A stretch of 64,000 nucleotides of DNA, from NCBI GenBank assembly GCA_013285915.1, contig JABDGS010000002.1:1-64000 (forward strand). The letters are read 5' to 3'. This DNA is from Bacteroidota bacterium (GTDB lineage Bacteria > Bacteroidota > Bacteroidia > Chitinophagales > Chitinophagaceae). The notes below the pieces were generated by a model. It worked only from the letters and a program-made list of their open reading frames with translations, searched no databases and was not told where the DNA came from. The position numbers and the translations under genes are program-made. Within the stretch, counting starts at the first letter, position 1. Every line of letters starts with the position of its first letter. Below are positions 16,356 to 25,086 of this stretch, piece after piece.

Positions 16356-16667
16356 ATGAGCAGAATTGACAAGCTAAAGGAAATGCTGGATTTTTCCCCA
16401 CGGGATAATTTTTTGCGCCACGCGCTTGCTCTTGAACTGGTAAAGGCAGGTGACGATGCAGGCGCACGCAGACTGTTTGAAGCAGTACTGAACGAATGCC
16501 CTGAATACGTGGGCAGTTACTACCACCTGGGTAAACTGCTGGAGCGCAATAACGAAATACCATTAGCAATAAAGTGGTATGAGAAAGGTATGGCCGCAGC
16601 CAAAGAAGCGGATGAACGCCACGCATATAACGAGCTGCAAACAGCTTACGAAGATTTGGTGTTTTAA
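16356..16667 (+). CDS. Small TPR protein
   Basis: About 103 residues from MSRIDKLKEMLDFSP, made of two to three tetratricopeptide-like helix pairs: FLRHALALELVKAGDDAGARRLFEAVL, then GSYYHLGKLLERNNEIPLAIKW (given here in pieces of the helices), and a last helix ending AYEDLVF. TPR repeats bind other proteins; no enzymatic function is expected. The frame also contains an ATG at 16335, but the downstream start fits the helix pattern better. It ends 33 bp before a tRNA gene. Confidence 0.8.
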   Translation: MSRIDKLKEMLDFSPRDNFLRHALALELVKAGDDAGARRLFEAVLNECPEYVGSYYHLGKLLERNNEIPLAIKWYEKGMAAAKEADERHAYNELQTAYEDLVF

Positions 16668-16700
16668 TGTAAAATTGTTTTGTATTTTAGCCGCCCACAA

Positions 16701-16773
16701 GCGGAAGTAGCTCAGCTGGTAGAGCATTAGTTTCCCAAACTAAAGGCCGCGGGTCCGAGTCCCGTCTTCCGCT
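16701..16773 (+). tRNA. tRNA-Gly (anticodon CCC)
   Basis: A 73-base cloverleaf can be drawn: acceptor GCGGAAG/CTTCCGC, D-stem GCTC/GAGC, anticodon stem TTAGT/ACTAA with loop TTCCCAA (anticodon CCC at 16734-16736), and T-stem GCGGG/CCCGT with loop TCCGAGT. CCA is not encoded. The T-loop lacks the usual TTCGA start (TCCGA instead), but all stems pair. Confidence 0.93.
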
Positions 16774-16892
16774 CAAACCAGTTAACCCCAAAACCCCTAA
16801 AGGGGCTTTATAAACAACGTGAGTTTACTCAGCGCCAGCTTCTTTTACAGACAATCCTAAGCCGGCATTAAATCAACGCAACTGCTTCAAAA

Positions 16893-16927
16893 CAATCCGC
16901 AATCTGCAATCGTCAATCTGCAATCCT
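16893..16927. repeat. 7-bp-period array, five units
   Basis: Units CAATCCG, CAATCTG, CAATCGT, CAATCTG, CAATCCT in a row. It lies between the tRNA and the YbjQ gene, ending just past that gene's stop codon. Confidence 0.85.
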
Positions 16928-16929
16928 CT

Positions 16930-17250
16930 TTATCCTTCCGCCACTACCACAGCAGTACCATACGCAAGCACTTCGGTAACACCTTCCATCACTTCGTTGG
17001 CATCGTAACGCATACTTATAATGGCATTGGCGCCGGCTTGCTGAGCATGCTGTATAAGCAGTTGAAAAGCTTCTTCCCGGGCGGTTTCGCATAACTCGGT
17101 GTATACGGATATATTGCCACCCATTAATGTTTGAAAAGCGCCACGCAGGTTACCCAATGCTCCCCGGCTGCGTACGGTAATACCCCGCACTATGCCAAGC
17201 TGTTTGGTTATTTTGTAGCCCTCTAAACTGTTGCTGGTAGTAACTAACAT
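16930..17250 (-). CDS. YbjQ/UPF0145 family protein
   Basis: The 106-residue protein matches the YbjQ (UPF0145) family in length and pattern: MLVTTSNSLEGYKI at the start, GIVRGITVRSRGALGN, a helix TELCETAREEAFQLLIQHA, then GANAIISMRYDANEV and a final strand EVLAYGTAVVV. The family forms pentamers and was once called a heavy-metal-binding domain; its role is not established. It stands alone, convergent with the TPR/tRNA side and divergent from the GDSL esterase gene. Confidence 0.9.
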   Translation of the reverse strand: MLVTTSNSLEGYKITKQLGIVRGITVRSRGALGNLRGAFQTLMGGNISVYTELCETAREEAFQLLIQHAQQAGANAIISMRYDANEVMEGVTEVLAYGTAVVVAEG

Positions 17251-17351
17251 AAAAAGCGTTTATTTTTTTGGTGAGTTGATACCAAATGTAGGCAAGTAAT
17301 TGCTATCATTCTGCCACCTTGTTTTATATTTAGCCCACAAATAACATTGTT

Positions 17352-18038
17352 ATGAAAAATATGCTTACCCTGTTTATTGCGTGTACTTTATTTTGTGCGG
17401 CACATACCCAGCTAACCAACCAGCGTTTGTTTGATACAATAGGCTTTATACCTGAACATTATGCACCGCGTGTGGCACAATTTAAAAGTGAACCTATTGT
17501 TACGGGGCGTATAATATTTTTGGGCAACAGTATTACCGAAATAGGCAACTGGAAAGCCCTTACTGGTGATACTACCGTTATAAACCGGGGCATTGGTGGT
17601 GACATAACGTTTGGCGTACTAAAACGGCTTGATGATGTGGTAGCACGCCAGCCATCAAAGGTCTTTTTGCTTATTGGCATCAACGATATTGGCAAGGATA
17701 TACCCGACACCGTGATTGCTGATAATATTCGCAAAATTGTAACGATCATAAACCAGGGCAGTCCAGCAACCAAAGTATTTGTGCAAAGCATATTGCCTGT
17801 TAACCGGGATTTTAAGAACTTTCCGCAGCACTACGACAAAATGGAGCATATTTTACATGTTAATGCCATTTTGCCTAAGGTAATAGCCGGTACCAACAGC
17901 AGTTTTGTTAATATTTTCCCTTTGTTTCTTGATAGCCAACAGCGTCTTGACGCCTCAATAGCGCTGGATGGGCTGCACATTAACACAAAGGGGTACGGAA
18001 TTTGGGTTAATTACCTCAAGAAAAATGGTTATTTGTGA
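17352..18038 (+). CDS. Secreted SGNH/GDSL hydrolase
   Basis: The 228-residue protein has a signal peptide (MLTLFIACTLFCAAHTQ) and an SGNH hydrolase core. Block I is IIFLGNSITEIGNW (nucleophile serine in GNSIT), block II is NRGIGGDITFGV, block III is LLIGINDIGKD (oxyanion asparagine), and block V is ALDGLHINTKGY with the catalytic Asp and His. Such enzymes deacylate esters in carbohydrates or lipids; related Bacteroidota proteins resemble platelet-activating-factor acetylhydrolase and sialate or acetyl-xylan esterases. The substrate here cannot be told. It is probably periplasmic or exported. Confidence 0.9.
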   Translation: MKNMLTLFIACTLFCAAHTQLTNQRLFDTIGFIPEHYAPRVAQFKSEPIVTGRIIFLGNSITEIGNWKALTGDTTVINRGIGGDITFGVLKRLDDVVARQPSKVFLLIGINDIGKDIPDTVIADNIRKIVTIINQGSPATKVFVQSILPVNRDFKNFPQHYDKMEHILHVNAILPKVIAGTNSSFVNIFPLFLDSQQRLDASIALDGLHINTKGYGIWVNYLKKNGYL

Positions 18039-18136
18039 TTGACGCCTGCTACAAAAAATAATTAACAATTTTTAATGTGCTGCCGTTAATCTTTTTAATC
18101 ATTTGCAAGTCTTATTTACACTTAATGAATTTTGAT

Positions 18137-19420
18137 ATGAAAACGAGTATAAAAAATTGGTTAATTGGTGCGGCTGTTTTGGCATGTGCGTCACTTACCA
18201 CTCTAAGTGCTGATGCGCAGCGCCACGGTGGCGGTGGCGGAGGTAGCCGCGGCGGTGGTGGTGGCGGAAGCTATCATGGCGGCGGAGGAGGTGGTAGCTA
18301 TCACAGCGGCAGCAGTTTTGGCGGCGGTAGCCGTGGCGGGTATAGCAATGGCTATAACGGCGGCGGTGGCAGAACATATTCTGCAAGGCCGTCTGCCCCG
18401 GCTTCAAACTTTCGTCCCGGTGGCGGGTATGCAGGCAACGGCCGTGGTTATACACCGGGTCGTGGTACTGCACCTTCACAAAATTTTATTCCTAACCGCG
18501 GAGGTTATGCTGGTAATGGGCGTGGCTACGCACCTGGTGGTGGCAATGCTGGTAACGGGCGTGGTTTCGAACCTGGTCGTGGTTATGCCGGTAATGGGCG
18601 TGGTTACGCACCTGGCGGTGGCAATGCCGGCAATGGCCGTGGTTTCGCACCTGGTCGTGGTTACGCCGGCAATGGTCGTGGTTTTGCTCCTGGTCCGGGC
18701 CGCGGTGGTTACACATACGCTGGCCGCGGCGGTTCACGCTATGGTGGCGGCTATGGCCGTTACTCGTCAGTAAATTTCCGCGGCGTAGGGTATCATTATT
18801 ATAATGGTTATTTCTACCGTTCTTACGGCTGGGGTTTTGGCCTTGCCTACCCGCCATTCGGTATACATATTGGGTTGCTGCCTTACGGGTACTACCCGTT
18901 TTATATAGGCCCCAATCCTTACTACTACTACGGTGGTATATTTTACCAGCCATACAATGGCGGCGGATACCAGGTAGTTGCACCACCATTAAACTCGCTG
19001 GTGCCTGAATTGCCACAGGGCGCCCAGTTACAGGATATTGACGGACAGGAATACTACGAATACAATGGCACCTATTACCGCCAGGAAACAAGGGATAACG
19101 GTGAAGTTTGGTTTAGGGTGGTAGGCACGAACGGCCACCTGCAAACTGGAGGCGGACAATACAACGACAACGATGACCAGTACCAGCCTGCACCACGTAC
19201 ACAGGACCAGGAACAGGAAACACCTCCCTCATCACAGGCGACACCACACATAGGTGATATGGTGTACCAGTTACCGCAGGACTGCAAGGAGTTAACCATT
19301 AGCGGCGAAAAGTTTTATCTTTCACCCGATGGTTTATACTACCAGCAGGTGGTTGGCGACGATAATAAGGTAATGTACCAGATTGTTGAAAAACCAAGAG
19401 ACGAAGCACAACAGCCATAA
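18137..19420 (+). CDS. Glycine/arginine-rich DUF6515-type envelope protein
   Basis: Starts considered are 18125 and 18137; the latter gives MKTSIKNWLIGAAVLACASL, a good signal peptide ending near ADAQ. Residues about 30-90 are RGGGGGS-rich. Residues 123-187 hold five tandem 13-residue units of the pattern GYAGNGRGYAPGG. An aromatic segment rich in YYNGYFYRSYGWG, YYPFY and YYYYGG follows. The C-terminal half has two DUF6515-like pieces (LPQGAQLQDIDGQEYYEYNG with TYYRQE, and LPQDCKELTISGEKFYLSPD with LYYQQV). Function unknown; probably an exported envelope protein. A strong terminator follows. Confidence 0.82.
   Translation: MKTSIKNWLIGAAVLACASLTTLSADAQRHGGGGGGSRGGGGGGSYHGGGGGGSYHSGSSFGGGSRGGYSNGYNGGGGRTYSARPSAPASNFRPGGGYAGNGRGYTPGRGTAPSQNFIPNRGGYAGNGRGYAPGGGNAGNGRGFEPGRGYAGNGRGYAPGGGNAGNGRGFAPGRGYAGNGRGFAPGPGRGGYTYAGRGGSRYGGGYGRYSSVNFRGVGYHYYNGYFYRSYGWGFGLAYPPFGIHIGLLPYGYYPFYIGPNPYYYYGGIFYQPYNGGGYQVVAPPLNSLVPELPQGAQLQDIDGQEYYEYNGTYYRQETRDNGEVWFRVVGTNGHLQTGGGQYNDNDDQYQPAPRTQDQEQETPPSSQATPHIGDMVYQLPQDCKELTISGEKFYLSPDGLYYQQVVGDDNKVMYQIVEKPRDEAQQP
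18503..18697 (+). repeat. Five tandem 39-bp coding repeats
   Basis: Five in-frame 39-bp units encode G-[YN]-AGNGRG-[YF]-[AE]-PG-[GRP]. Units alternate between GYAGNGRG and GNAGNGRG types, as if a 78-bp pair had been duplicated. Unit number could vary between strains by slippage. Confidence 0.85.
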
Positions 19421-19454
19421 ACATAGATTTGCATAAACGAGCAATAGTAATAAG

Positions 19455-19480
19455 TCCCGCCACTGGCGGGATTTTTTTTG
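19455..19480 (+). terminator. Intrinsic terminator after the DUF6515 gene
   Basis: TCCCGCC-ACT-GGCGGGA makes a perfect 7-bp stem with a 3-base loop, followed by eight T. It lies 34 bp past the stop codon. Confidence 0.9.
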
Positions 19481-19509
19481 CGGCCATTATTAACGCAGCG
19501 TAGTTGAGG

Positions 19510-19598
19510 CTTTACCACAAAGGGCATGCGTTGAAGAAGCAAAGAAAGCACAAAGGGAAAAACTCCATGCAACTCCGTGAAAAACTCTGTGACCTGCA
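19510..19598. repeat. Dispersed repeat of the ACTCCGTGAAAAACTCTGTG type
   Basis: Contains ACCACAAAGGGCATGCG and AAAGCACAAAGGGAAAAACT, then ACTCCGTGAAAAACTCTGTG and ACCTGCATTTATTGAAC. The second half matches 12765-12816 and 56106-56148. Confidence 0.75.
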
Positions 19599-19681
19599 TT
19601 TATTGAACACAAAAGGTGATGCCTTTAAATTTTTCTTAAACCCACCATTCCCCACTGTTTAATGTTATTTTTGATACATCC

Positions 19682-20092
19682 ATGGAAGACCAAAAACTAC
19701 ATATCCTGCTAATCGACGACGACCGCTTCCAGGTTGCTGCGCTGAAAAAAATAATTGACGGCACCGCGCTGGCTGGCACCGTAAGCATTTTTGAAGATGG
19801 CAAACAGGCCATAGACCATATTACTCAACTTACCCTGCTGGGTGAAGGCCTGCCCCATGTAATTTTCCTCGACATTAATATGCCGGTGATGAACGCCTGG
19901 AAATTTCTTGAAGCATATACCCGCCTTAAGCGCAAACTGTACCGCCCCATTGCCGTGTACGTGGTAACTTCCTCTACCGAAGGTGTGGACATGGCCCAAA
20001 GCCGCCATTTTGAAACTGTAAAAGGCTATGTTGTAAAACCCGTTACCAAAGAAAAAATTTACCAGATATTGAAGGGGGTTGTGGTGGAGTGA
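19682..20092 (+). CDS. Single-domain response regulator (CheY-like receiver)
   Basis: The 136-residue protein is one receiver domain with no output domain. The acidic pocket is in LLIDDDRF, the phospho-acceptor aspartate is in VIFLDINMPVMNAW, the switch Thr/Ser is in YVVTSSTEG, and the conserved lysine is in GYVVKPVTKEK. Bacteroidota often carry such stand-alone receivers beside or far from PAS-type kinases. No kinase gene is adjacent; the PAS sensor at 48663-51062 is far away. Partner and output are unknown. Confidence 0.93.
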   Translation: MEDQKLHILLIDDDRFQVAALKKIIDGTALAGTVSIFEDGKQAIDHITQLTLLGEGLPHVIFLDINMPVMNAWKFLEAYTRLKRKLYRPIAVYVVTSSTEGVDMAQSRHFETVKGYVVKPVTKEKIYQILKGVVVE

Positions 20093-20155
20093 GGGAGTAT
20101 CGAAATTTTCGATGATGATATGCTACTTAGTTAGCAATGACGTTGCGCAAAGCTG

Positions 20156-20608
20156 TCATTCTATGGTAGCAATTGCCTCCTCCACGCGTTTGGTTTTTTC
20201 GGTGAGTGTTAAATTCTCAAAATTATGCCACGTTACAAAATTTAATTCTCGTTTATTTGTCCTAATGTTATCGTTAAAATGCCTTGGTGTTTTTTTGCAG
20301 ATTGGACAAATGGGATAATCAAGAGCAAACCCTTGGTTATGCAATTTGTCAGCAATGAATATTAAAATTTTTTTTGCGTCAACTCGGTTGAATACTAACT
20401 GTTTGTCTTTCTCTAAAGCTTCTATGATAAAATCAAAAGTTAAGTTGTTAACAAGCGAAGCAATACAAAAATCTTGTGCGTCTAAGGTTTGAAAAATTAA
20501 TTGTCCTTCGGTAAAATCCCCTAACAGGGGAAATTCAATGTCGTTAAAGCAATTATCGCAAGTATTTTTAAAATTATAAACTGTCTGTGTCCTTTTAAAT
20601 GTTTGCAT
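20156..20608 (-). CDS. Uncharacterised protein with two CxxC pairs
   Basis: I do not recognise this 150-residue protein. It has CDNC near residue 17 and CPIC near residue 110, which together could form a zinc ribbon that brings the two ends of the chain together. The middle is hydrophobic and acidic (SLVNNLTFDFIIEALEKDKQ), and the end is a charged helix. No signal peptide is present, so it is probably cytosolic. It is AT-richer than its neighbours and stands alone, convergent with the response regulator, so it may be accessory. Confidence 0.65.
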   Translation of the reverse strand: MQTFKRTQTVYNFKNTCDNCFNDIEFPLLGDFTEGQLIFQTLDAQDFCIASLVNNLTFDFIIEALEKDKQLVFNRVDAKKILIFIADKLHNQGFALDYPICPICKKTPRHFNDNIRTNKRELNFVTWHNFENLTLTEKTKRVEEAIATIE

Positions 20609-20805
20609 AAATTATCGGGCTCTTTTTCCGCTGCTTCGGTATTGAACCTTATTTCGTCTGATTGTTGAAGATAAGATTTGTTGTTCAATTATGGATGCAT
20701 AGTGCGAACAAAGCTGATTAAGGGTCCCTGCCGATTGCGTTTCTGTCAATCTTGTTACTTCAAATATGCATCAATACTGCAATGTGTCCATTTTCTCTAT
20801 CCTCA

Positions 20806-20845
20806 CAATCCCTAAAATCTACCCAAATCGTGGTTCAAACAATCA
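20806..20845. repeat. Dispersed repeat, CCCAAATCGTGGTTCA family
   Basis: AAAATCTACCCAAATCGTGG followed by TTCAAAC recurs at 29202-29248 and 31023-31070, with a shortened relative at about 31510-31560. This copy lies in the gap 20609-20906 upstream of the M13 peptidase gene; I see nothing else there. Confidence 0.8.
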
Positions 20846-20906
20846 CCCCTCCACATTCTCTCCCAAACAATAAAAAGATCATTATCTTTAAAAAAATACC
20901 CTGTTT

Positions 20907-22925
20907 ATGAATAAATTGTTTTGCCTGTGTTTAGTATCATTCTTTTTGAGTGCATGCAATAATGCAGATACCGATAAAAAAAATTCTGCTGATATAACCG
21001 GTATTGATTCCACCATAAAACCCGGCGATAATTTCTTTCGTTATGTTAACGGGCATTGGTACGATACCGCAAAAATAGCTGACGACCAGGCAGGCGTAGG
21101 TTCTTACAGCTTCCTCAACATTCCGCAAAAACAATTGCTCCAAAATATACTGGATAGTGTTTCAAAAACCACCAACCCTGCCGGAAGCATCGACCAGAAA
21201 GTAGGCGACTTTTATGCTTCCGGTATGGACACTACTACCATCAACCAGCGCGGCTACCAGCCTATTCAGCCATTACTCACACCCATTGATTCTATAAACG
21301 ATATACCAGCGGTGATGAAGTATGTGGCAAAGGAAATGAAAGCCGGGGACCAATCCATTATTGGTTTTAGTATTTCGCCTGATAACAAAAACAGCAGTAT
21401 TAACATAGCCCATGTTTACCAGGCGGGTATCGGCTTGCCCGACAGGGATTATTATTTTAAAACAGATTCAGCTACGCTCCGCATTCAGCAGGCTTATAAA
21501 ACATACATCATCACCCTGTTTCAATTAACCGGCAGCGACCGGAATACCGCAGCAAAAAATGCTGATATTGTTTACGGTATAGAAAAGCAAAATGCAGCAT
21601 CGCACAAAACGAATATTGAGCTTAGGGATGTTAATGCCAATTACCATAAAACAGCGGTAACGGCCATGAATAAAACACAACCCAATATAGGCTGGGATGC
21701 GCTGCTTGCAAACCTGGGTGCAAAAACCGATTCAATTGATGTGGCCCAGCCTGCCTATTATGACAAGCTGAATGCGCTGCTTAAAACTGTTTCTATAAAT
21801 GATTGGAGGGTTTATTTAAAGGCAAGCACGCTTGAGGGGTATGCCGATGCATTGAGCAAACCTTTTGTGGATGCCTCATTTGAGTTTAGCAAAGTATTAT
21901 CCGGGCAGGCCACGCAGAAAAGCCGCAGGCAAATAATGACACAGAACGTTGATGCCCTTTTGGGTCAGGCTTTGGGGCAACTATATGTAAAAAGATATTT
22001 TAACGAGGATGCAAAAAAACGTGTGCTTGACCTGGTAAATAACCTGCAAAAATCTTTTGAGAACAGGATAAACCATCTTGACTGGATGAGTGACAGCACA
22101 AAGCAAAAAGCAAAAGAAAAGCTATACGCCATCACAAAAAAAATAGGCTATCCTGATAAATGGCGCGACTACGATAAAGTACAGATTGACAGAACCAAAT
22201 ACTTTGAAAACCTGCAGTCGCTTAACCAAAATAACTATCAATTTCAATTAGCAAAGCTTAACAAACCGGTTGACAGAACGGAGTGGGGTACAACACCTTC
22301 AACGGTTACCGCCTACTATAACCCATCTTTTAATGAGATCGTTTTCCCGGCGGGTATTTTGCAATTTCCTTATTTTGATTTTTCAGCGGATGATGCCTTA
22401 AACTATGGGGGAATAGGGATGGTTATTGGCCACGAGATGACGCATGCCTTTGACGACCAGGGCGCGCAGTTTGATAAGGATGGTAACGTAAAAAATTGGT
22501 GGACAAAAGAGGATTACGAAAAGTTTAAAGCAAAAACAAAACGGGTAGTTGACCTGTACAGTTCATTTACGGTGTTAGACACTATGCATATAAAGGGAGG
22601 GTTGACAGTGGGTGAAAATGCTGCCGATAATGGCGGCATTGCAATTGCCTATGATGCATTTAAAATGACCGCCGAAGGGAAGGATACCACAAAAATAGGC
22701 GGCTTTACACCAGACCAGCGCTTTTGCCTTTCAATCGCCAGGATATGGAGGGTGAAGACAAGAGATGCGTTCTTGCGCAATTATGTTAACACCAACCCGC
22801 ATTCACCAGCCATGTGGCGTGTAAATGGCCCGCTGATGAGTTTTGCGCCGTTCTATAAAGCATTCAACGTGCAGCCGGGGGATAAAAATTATTTGCCTGA
22901 AGACCAGAGAGTAAAGATCTGGTAG
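20907..22925 (+). CDS. M13 family metallopeptidase (PepO/neprilysin-like), lipoprotein
   Basis: The 672-residue protein starts with a lipoprotein signal (CLCLVSFFLSACNN) and is otherwise a full-length M13 peptidase. The N-terminal domain starts with KPGDNFFRYVNGHWYDT. The zinc site HEMTH is near residue 508 in VIGHEMTHAFDDQGAQFD, with the third ligand in VGENAADNGG about 60 residues later, and the substrate-binding NPHSPAMWRVNGP lies near the C-terminus, ending in a short KIW tail. It would cleave oligopeptides in the periplasm or at the cell surface, anchored by lipid. Stand-alone gene. Confidence 0.95.
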   Translation: MNKLFCLCLVSFFLSACNNADTDKKNSADITGIDSTIKPGDNFFRYVNGHWYDTAKIADDQAGVGSYSFLNIPQKQLLQNILDSVSKTTNPAGSIDQKVGDFYASGMDTTTINQRGYQPIQPLLTPIDSINDIPAVMKYVAKEMKAGDQSIIGFSISPDNKNSSINIAHVYQAGIGLPDRDYYFKTDSATLRIQQAYKTYIITLFQLTGSDRNTAAKNADIVYGIEKQNAASHKTNIELRDVNANYHKTAVTAMNKTQPNIGWDALLANLGAKTDSIDVAQPAYYDKLNALLKTVSINDWRVYLKASTLEGYADALSKPFVDASFEFSKVLSGQATQKSRRQIMTQNVDALLGQALGQLYVKRYFNEDAKKRVLDLVNNLQKSFENRINHLDWMSDSTKQKAKEKLYAITKKIGYPDKWRDYDKVQIDRTKYFENLQSLNQNNYQFQLAKLNKPVDRTEWGTTPSTVTAYYNPSFNEIVFPAGILQFPYFDFSADDALNYGGIGMVIGHEMTHAFDDQGAQFDKDGNVKNWWTKEDYEKFKAKTKRVVDLYSSFTVLDTMHIKGGLTVGENAADNGGIAIAYDAFKMTAEGKDTTKIGGFTPDQRFCLSIARIWRVKTRDAFLRNYVNTNPHSPAMWRVNGPLMSFAPFYKAFNVQPGDKNYLPEDQRVKIW

Positions 22926-22967
22926 GTATTTTTTTCGCGGTTGACAAGAAAATGGGTTACCGTGATA

Positions 22968-23417
22968 TTATCTGTTTTCAATCCAGTCAACCAATAATTT
23001 TCGTTCAGCAAAAAGCCATTTCCCGTTTTGTTTTACAAAGCTGTCATGGTATTTAATATTGGCAATCATCAGTTTTTGAGTTCCATCCGCGATGGTTTGA
23101 TGATGGGCAATGCAGTACGTAATGCCTGTTGCTGTGTCATCATTCAGTTGCAGCACTGTACTTTGCCCGTTGAAATGCATCGTGGCGCGATAAGTATTAA
23201 GGTTATCAAAAACCGGAAAAAGATCAGCTCTTTTATTGATGACCTGCGTTGGTTCAGGTGATTTAGCATCCATAAAAACAATGAAACGGGTATCTTCAGT
23301 AAAAAGGGCCATGTGCCCCTGCACGTCACGGGTGTCGGCACAGTAAGCGTATTGATCTACCAGGTTGCGGATGGTCAGCCTGTCGGCTGCCTGTTGTAAT
23401 TGTTGTTCGGTGTTCAT
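22968..23417 (-). CDS. SnoaL-like/NTF2-fold protein
   Basis: The 149-residue protein has the SnoaL_4 pattern: a first helix ADRLTIRNLVDQYAYCADTRD, then GHMALFTEDTRFIVF, a conserved central strand set with STVLQLNDDTATGITYCIAHH, and a last strand pair GKWLFAERKLLVDWIE. Proteins of this fold act as small-molecule cyclases, dehydratases or binding proteins; the role here cannot be assigned. It lies in a row of minus-strand genes with an AraC regulator just upstream (27 bp), so the two may be co-transcribed. Confidence 0.85.
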   Translation of the reverse strand: MNTEQQLQQAADRLTIRNLVDQYAYCADTRDVQGHMALFTEDTRFIVFMDAKSPEPTQVINKRADLFPVFDNLNTYRATMHFNGQSTVLQLNDDTATGITYCIAHHQTIADGTQKLMIANIKYHDSFVKQNGKWLFAERKLLVDWIENR

Positions 23418-23443
23418 TGTGCTTTTATTTTAAGTTATATTGT

Positions 23444-24262
23444 TTACTCAATGCCAGAGGGTGTTACTCCAAATTTTTGCCTGAAAGAGGTATAAAAATG
23501 AGATATATTTTCAAATCCCAACTCAAGATAAATGTCGGCAGGCTTTCGATTTTTTTCATGGATAAGATGGTATGCTTCTATCAATCTTTTTTCCTGCAGC
23601 CACTTACGTGGTGAGGTTTGAAAGACGTTTTTAAAATCTCTTTTAAATGCAGCTAAACTTCTTCCTGTAAGTTTTGCAAAGTGTTCAATTGGTACATTGT
23701 AATGATAATTTTGCAACATAAATTTCTCCAGGTCAATTTTGTAAGACCCAGAAAAATCAAACAGAAAAGATTTCAAAGAAGGTTTTAAATGCAGCAGCAA
23801 TTCCATGGCCTCGTTGGTTTTAATAGCTGCCAGTTTTTTGCTTATTTTTTCAGATTGCTCTACGTAAGGCAGTAATGATTGAAAATAACTTTTCAGCAAT
23901 GCACCCGGTTTTAACAAAAGGTTTTTTTCTCCTGTATAATGTTTGTTTTCGTGTATCGAATTGTTCAGCGCATATTGCCGCAAAGTTGCATCCGCTATTA
24001 TAACAGACATGCTTTTATATACTTTATCTGCAGCCGGAATTTTTATTGATTTTGCCAATTGATTTTTCTGGGCCAACAGGACTTGGTTTTTCTTCAATAC
24101 CAGCTTGCCGGTTTGATGCTGGATATGCGTTTCACCAGAGAACTGGAATGCCAGGACATGGAAGGGTACAAATTGTTCGTGGCTGTATTGCTGGCCAAAA
24201 GTGCAGGAATACACAAAGCTGTCCTCCAAAACCCTTGTTACAGGTATTACCTTTTCTTTCAT
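23444..24262 (-). CDS. AraC family transcriptional regulator
   Basis: About 272 residues from MKEKVIPVTRVLEDSF. The C-terminal 100 residues hold the two AraC helix-turn-helix motifs (IEHFAKLTGRSLAAFKRDFK; PADIYLELGFENISHFYTSF) and the family ending RQKFGVTPSGIE. The N-terminal part is an AraC_N-like sensing domain without a recognised ligand. Start 24262 is chosen because the upstream extension lacks family character. Gene order suggests control of the SnoaL-like gene downstream. Confidence 0.9.
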   Translation of the reverse strand: MKEKVIPVTRVLEDSFVYSCTFGQQYSHEQFVPFHVLAFQFSGETHIQHQTGKLVLKKNQVLLAQKNQLAKSIKIPAADKVYKSMSVIIADATLRQYALNNSIHENKHYTGEKNLLLKPGALLKSYFQSLLPYVEQSEKISKKLAAIKTNEAMELLLHLKPSLKSFLFDFSGSYKIDLEKFMLQNYHYNVPIEHFAKLTGRSLAAFKRDFKNVFQTSPRKWLQEKRLIEAYHLIHEKNRKPADIYLELGFENISHFYTSFRQKFGVTPSGIE

Positions 24263-24469
24263 TGTTTTCCGGCTAATAATGAATTTCCGTTTTGCAAAGA
24301 TGAACATTTTGCAAGGGAATGTATTTGTTGTATAGCTCAATCATTACTTGGTGTGTGGCTTTTTTGCAGGGTAGCGGGCTGTTCTCCTGCATTTAGCCAA
24401 AAGGGGGTAACGCGGCACCTGTCCCCGGAACCAGTTTCGTACCCGGCGTTTTTATTTGTTAGATAGGGC

Positions 24470-24495
24470 ATGCTTAGTTCTACGGGGCTAAGCAT
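24470..24495. other. Perfect inverted repeat downstream of the YceI gene
   Basis: ATGCTTAG and CTAAGCAT make an 8-bp stem with a 10-base loop, 31 bp past the YceI stop codon. There is no T-run, so a terminator role is only possible, not shown. Confidence 0.45.
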
Positions 24496-24526
24496 AGCCT
24501 TCACTATATATTTTATCCGGCCGCAT

Positions 24527-25054
24527 TTACAGTTTTATCAACTCGGCATCTATCTGAAATTTTATGTCTTCACCAACCACCAGGTTACCTGCACCGGCCA
24601 CCAGGTTAATATCAAGTCCGAAATCCTTCCTGTTGATTTTGCCACTTACTTCGAAGCCTGCCCTGGTATCGTTAAACCTTCCTGGGCCAGTGCCCGTATG
24701 TTCCGCTTCCAGTGAAATGGTTTTTGTAGTTCCGCGTATAGTAAGGCCGCCCTGCAGCAGGTAGCCATCGCCTGCTTTTGAGAATGAACCGGTGAAAGTA
24801 ATTTTCGGGTATTGGGCCACATCAAAAAAAAGAGCTGACCTCAGGTGGTTGTCGCGCTCTGTGTTATTCGTGTCCACGCTGGCTGCATCCATTTCAAAGT
24901 AAACTTTTGCCCCCTCAAAGGTTTCATCGTATGTTTCAGCCCCGCCACTGAATGAACGGAAGGTGCCGGTAACGTTGGCTATCGCCAAATGTTTCACCTT
25001 AAACTGAATGGTAGAGTGCCCCGGGTCTATAACCCATGTTGATTTTGTTGCCAT
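24527..25054 (-). CDS. YceI family protein, cytosolic form
   Basis: The 175-residue protein is a YceI-like lipocalin-fold protein: WVIDPGHSTIQFKVKHLAIANVTGTF at the start (in parts), VDTNNTERDNHLRSALFFDVAQYPKI in the middle, then LTIRGTTKTISLEAEHTG and the conserved RAGFEVSGKINRKDFGL. Such proteins bind amphiphilic isoprenoid-type molecules in a barrel. No signal peptide is present here, unlike the periplasmic YceI of E. coli. The Crp/Fnr-type regulator gene lies 32 bp upstream on the same strand. Confidence 0.93.
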   Translation of the reverse strand: MATKSTWVIDPGHSTIQFKVKHLAIANVTGTFRSFSGGAETYDETFEGAKVYFEMDAASVDTNNTERDNHLRSALFFDVAQYPKITFTGSFSKAGDGYLLQGGLTIRGTTKTISLEAEHTGTGPGRFNDTRAGFEVSGKINRKDFGLDINLVAGAGNLVVGEDIKFQIDAELIKL

Positions 25055-25086
25055 GTTTTACTGCTTTCACCCAAAAGTAAATAAGG

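Noticed and set aside
18195-19091. Long frames opposite or offset to the DUF6515 gene
   Set aside because: Low-complexity GC-rich coding repeats leave all frames open; the peptides have no family character.
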